Of a stretch of DNA of 18,086 bases, positions 16,937-18,086 are shown piece after piece. The position numbers and the translations under genes are program-made. The stretch is from Propionibacteriaceae bacterium. GTDB lineage: Bacteria > Actinomycetota > Actinomycetes > Propionibacteriales > Propionibacteriaceae. The notes below the pieces were generated by a model. The model had not been told where the DNA came from and did no database searches. It saw only the letters and a program-made list of their open reading frames with translations. How positions within the stretch are numbered: the stretch's first letter is position 1; each line of letters begins with the position of its first letter. The stretch is from contig WQYJ01000017.1 in assembly GCA_009781325.1 (NCBI GenBank), forward strand, positions 1 to 18,086, given 5' to 3'.

Positions 16937-17473
16937 ATGTCAGAAGGCTACAGTCAGGACACTCTCTTCGAGGGTGATTACTCCGCTGTTGGTGAGGATG
17001 TTGGATATCGAGGCCCGGTTGCCTGTACGGCTGCCGGAATCACGTATCGCCAACTCGACTACTGGGCACGTACTGGCCTAGTCATTCCTCAAATTCGCAT
17101 GGCCGAGGGCTCGGGGACCCAACGCCTCTATTCATTCCGCGACCTTCTGATGCTTCGCGTCATCAAGAAGATGATTGACGCTGGCATCTCCCTCCAGCAG
17201 ATCCGTCTTGCTGTGAGCCATTTGCGCTCCAGAGGAGACGTCGATCTCACCACCATCACCCTGATCTCCGACGGAACCTCGGTCTTCGAATGCACCAATG
17301 ACTCAGAAATCATCGACCTCCTCAAAGGCGGCCAAGCCATGTTCGCCATCGGCCTGTCCGGGGTCTGGCACGACATAGAAGGCACCCTGGTAGAACTACC
17401 CACCAATCGTGCCGACGAAGTCTGGACCGACGAACTCAGCGAACGCCGCCGAGCCAAACAAGCCGCCGTATAA
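16937..17473 (+). CDS. MerR-family transcriptional regulator, Rv1830-like
   Basis: A 178-residue regulator with a MerR-type HTH at about 26-98: GPVACTAAGITYRQLDYWARTGLV, then GSGTQRLYSFRDLLMLRVIKKMIDAGISLQQIR. The wording and the position after ftsR match M. tuberculosis Rv1830. The C-terminal half (about 108-160) has no recognised ligand site. Target genes are unknown. The start at ATG 16937 is supported by GGGAAGG seven bases upstream; GTG 16907 overlaps the predicted -10 box and is rejected. A DUF151 nuclease gene that separates the two MerR genes in mycobacteria (Rv1829) is absent here. Confidence 0.88.
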   Translation: MSEGYSQDTLFEGDYSAVGEDVGYRGPVACTAAGITYRQLDYWARTGLVIPQIRMAEGSGTQRLYSFRDLLMLRVIKKMIDAGISLQQIRLAVSHLRSRGDVDLTTITLISDGTSVFECTNDSEIIDLLKGGQAMFAIGLSGVWHDIEGTLVELPTNRADEVWTDELSERRRAKQAAV

Positions 17474-17493
17474 CCGTACCCTCTGATCACTAT

Positions 17494-17510
17494 CACTCAG
17501 TAAACGAGTG
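17494..17510 (+). terminator. Weak hairpin after the second MerR gene
   Basis: CACTC (17494-17498) and GAGTG (17506-17510) can pair over a seven-base loop, 21 bases after the stop. There is no T-run. It is listed only because of its position. Confidence 0.2.
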
Positions 17511-17526
17511 AATTCGCCCTTCCCAG

Positions 17527-17590
17527 CCCACCGCCACAAAGTGGATGCACTGTTTTGTCACAGCCTCGCCCAGCAGAACCCCTAGCAGCC
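17527..17590 (+). repeat. Direct repeat, copy A
   Basis: This 64-base stretch aligns with 18019-18085 with about seven substitutions and one three-base gap. The identical core includes GTGGATGCACTGTTTTG. The two copies lie about 490 bp apart and flank the palindrome cluster. Confidence 0.8.
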
Positions 17591-17619
17591 GGAACCCAAC
17601 CCGCTGTCATGCCGCCATT

Positions 17620-17700
17620 GGCGGGACCCCCGGCGGCTAGCGTATGGACTTGGGTATAGATCCACCCCCAGTCCCTACGTTGGCTGCCGGGGGTCCTGCC
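17620..17700 (+). repeat. 81-nt long hairpin with 35-bp stem
   Basis: 17620-17654 pairs with 17666-17700 around an 11-base loop (17655-17665). Of 35 pairs, 29 are Watson-Crick, four are G-U when read as plus-strand RNA, and two are mismatches. On the minus strand the four wobbles would be A-C clashes, so any RNA structure is better on the plus strand. It may be a structured RNA, a transcript end or part of a mobile palindrome; no coding frame is convincing. Confidence 0.7.
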
Positions 17701-17704
17701 TGCG

Positions 17705-17862
17705 CCTGAATCCATCGATCCATGCCTACTACGCGACACTAGATGAGTGCGCTGGCCGCGTTGCCACCGCTCGGCAGGCGTCCAGCCTGCCTTCCAGGTG
17801 GTCGCCTTGCCAGCACACCCATCTAGTGCCGCTCGTTACGGCAGCGATCGGTGGATTCAGGC
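17705..17862. repeat. ~158-bp imperfect palindromic element
   Basis: The left arm, from 17705, mirrors the right arm ending at 17862. The outer ~32 bases of each arm carry the dispersed TGAATCCAyCGrTC-type motif. Next, 17737-17768 pairs with 17797-17828; its outer 20 pairs have two mismatches. The tip is a perfect 7-bp stem (17773-17779 with 17785-17791) around a five-base loop. Short matches (TCCTGCC) continue just outside. No transposase is seen, so a MITE-like or extragenic palindromic element is the best description. Confidence 0.7.
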
Positions 17863-17885
17863 TGGCGGCAGGATGACCGGAGAGA

Positions 17886-17920
17886 CCCACCGCACAATGG
17901 AGGATGCATTGTGTTGCCTC
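17886..17920 (+). repeat. Diverged internal copy of the repeat unit
   Basis: This segment begins CCCACCGCACAATGG and resembles the first half of copies A and B. It holds a perfect 7-bp dyad, CACAATG/CATTGTG, with a seven-base loop. A further diverged copy lies inverted at about 17957-17993. Confidence 0.45.
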
Positions 17921-17982
17921 TTGTGGGGTTCAGACCGTCCCCTTTGTCAAGTTCCTGCGGTGGGTTTTGCCCCCGTCCTCTG

Positions 17983-18033
17983 CATTGTGGTGGATTTTGT
18001 CGTCGTATGCTGACAAAACCCACCGCCACAATG
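17983..18033. repeat. 18-bp inverted repeat bridging into copy B
   Basis: 17983-18001 pairs with 18012-18033: 8 bp, a three-base bulge, 3 bp, one mismatch, then 7 bp closing a ten-base loop. The right arm is the start of direct-repeat copy B, so the left arm is an inverted piece of the same repeat. Confidence 0.5.
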
Positions 18034-18085
18034 TGGATGCACTGTTTTGCCACTGATTCGCCCACCAGAACCCACCGCAGCAGCC
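18019..18085 (+). repeat. Direct repeat, copy B
   Basis: Partner of 17527-17590, with about 57 of 64 aligned positions identical. It ends at the window edge, so further copies may follow. No gene is seen in 17474-18086; the short open frames there change with every repeat and lack ribosome sites. Confidence 0.8.
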
Positions 18086-18086
18086 C

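Noticed and set aside
17497..18065. Short open frames on either strand in the tail, such as 17497-17739 (-), 17823-18065 (-) and 17747-18013 (+)
   Set aside because: They run through the palindromes and direct repeats, repeat the same peptides because the DNA repeats, and lack ribosome sites or family resemblance.
17474..18086. CRISPR array
   Set aside because: Repeat copies are too few, too long, diverged and in mixed orientation, with no regular spacers and no cas genes.
17474..18086. Insertion sequence with transposase
   Set aside because: No frame shows transposase motifs; only non-coding repeats are visible.

Overview
The window is a gene-dense, chromosomal-looking stretch of a mid-GC (about mid-50s % by eye) member of the Actinomycetia. 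Marker genes and gene order both point there. mtrA-mtrB-lpqB-comF-hpf follows the order of Mycobacterium tuberculosis Rv3246c-Rv3241c. thrS-HIT matches Rv2614c-Rv2613c. A pgsA2-like gene followed by gcvH-garA-ftsR and a second MerR gene matches Rv1822 and Rv1826-Rv1830. Family and genus cannot be fixed from the sequence alone; the cell-surface repeat protein and the moderate GC would fit Actinomycetaceae or Propionibacteriaceae-like bacteria.

Layout. (1) 1-2286: the 3' part of a large surface protein with five ~147-residue DUF11-like repeats, a proline-rich wall spanner and a membrane-anchor tail. (2) A convergent gap with a hairpin, then a SAM-dependent O-methyltransferase on the minus strand (2429-3091). 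(3) A divergent 74-bp promoter region, then a compact plus-strand run: gatC-gatA-gatB (tRNA-dependent amidotransferase), mtrA-mtrB-lpqB (cell-envelope two-component system with its lipoprotein), comF-like phosphoribosyltransferase and hpf (ribosome hibernation factor). Many genes overlap by 4-14 bases. (4) thrS-HIT-CDP-alcohol phosphatidyltransferase, joined by ATGA overlaps and with a likely promoter ahead of thrS. (5) gcvH-garA-ftsR, then a separate promoter and a second MerR-family gene. (6) 17474-18086: no convincing gene. It is instead a cluster of long imperfect palindromes and repeats.

Functionally the plus-strand genes cover translation quality and supply (GatCAB, ThrRS, HPF), envelope sensing (MtrAB-LpqB), phospholipid synthesis (PgsA-like), and a lipoyl/2-oxoglutarate/cell-division control block (GcvH, GarA-like FHA protein, FtsR). 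The order joins three neighbourhoods that are separate in M. tuberculosis.

The least explained part is the intergenic DNA. A ~158-bp imperfect palindrome (17705-17862) lies beside an 81-nt hairpin whose stem has only two mismatches (17620-17700). A 64-67-bp direct repeat flanks both. Related copies of the palindrome's end motif occur in two other intergenic sites (2410-2429 and 16788-16820). I read this as an undescribed dispersed extragenic palindromic element family. That is inference from hand alignment.
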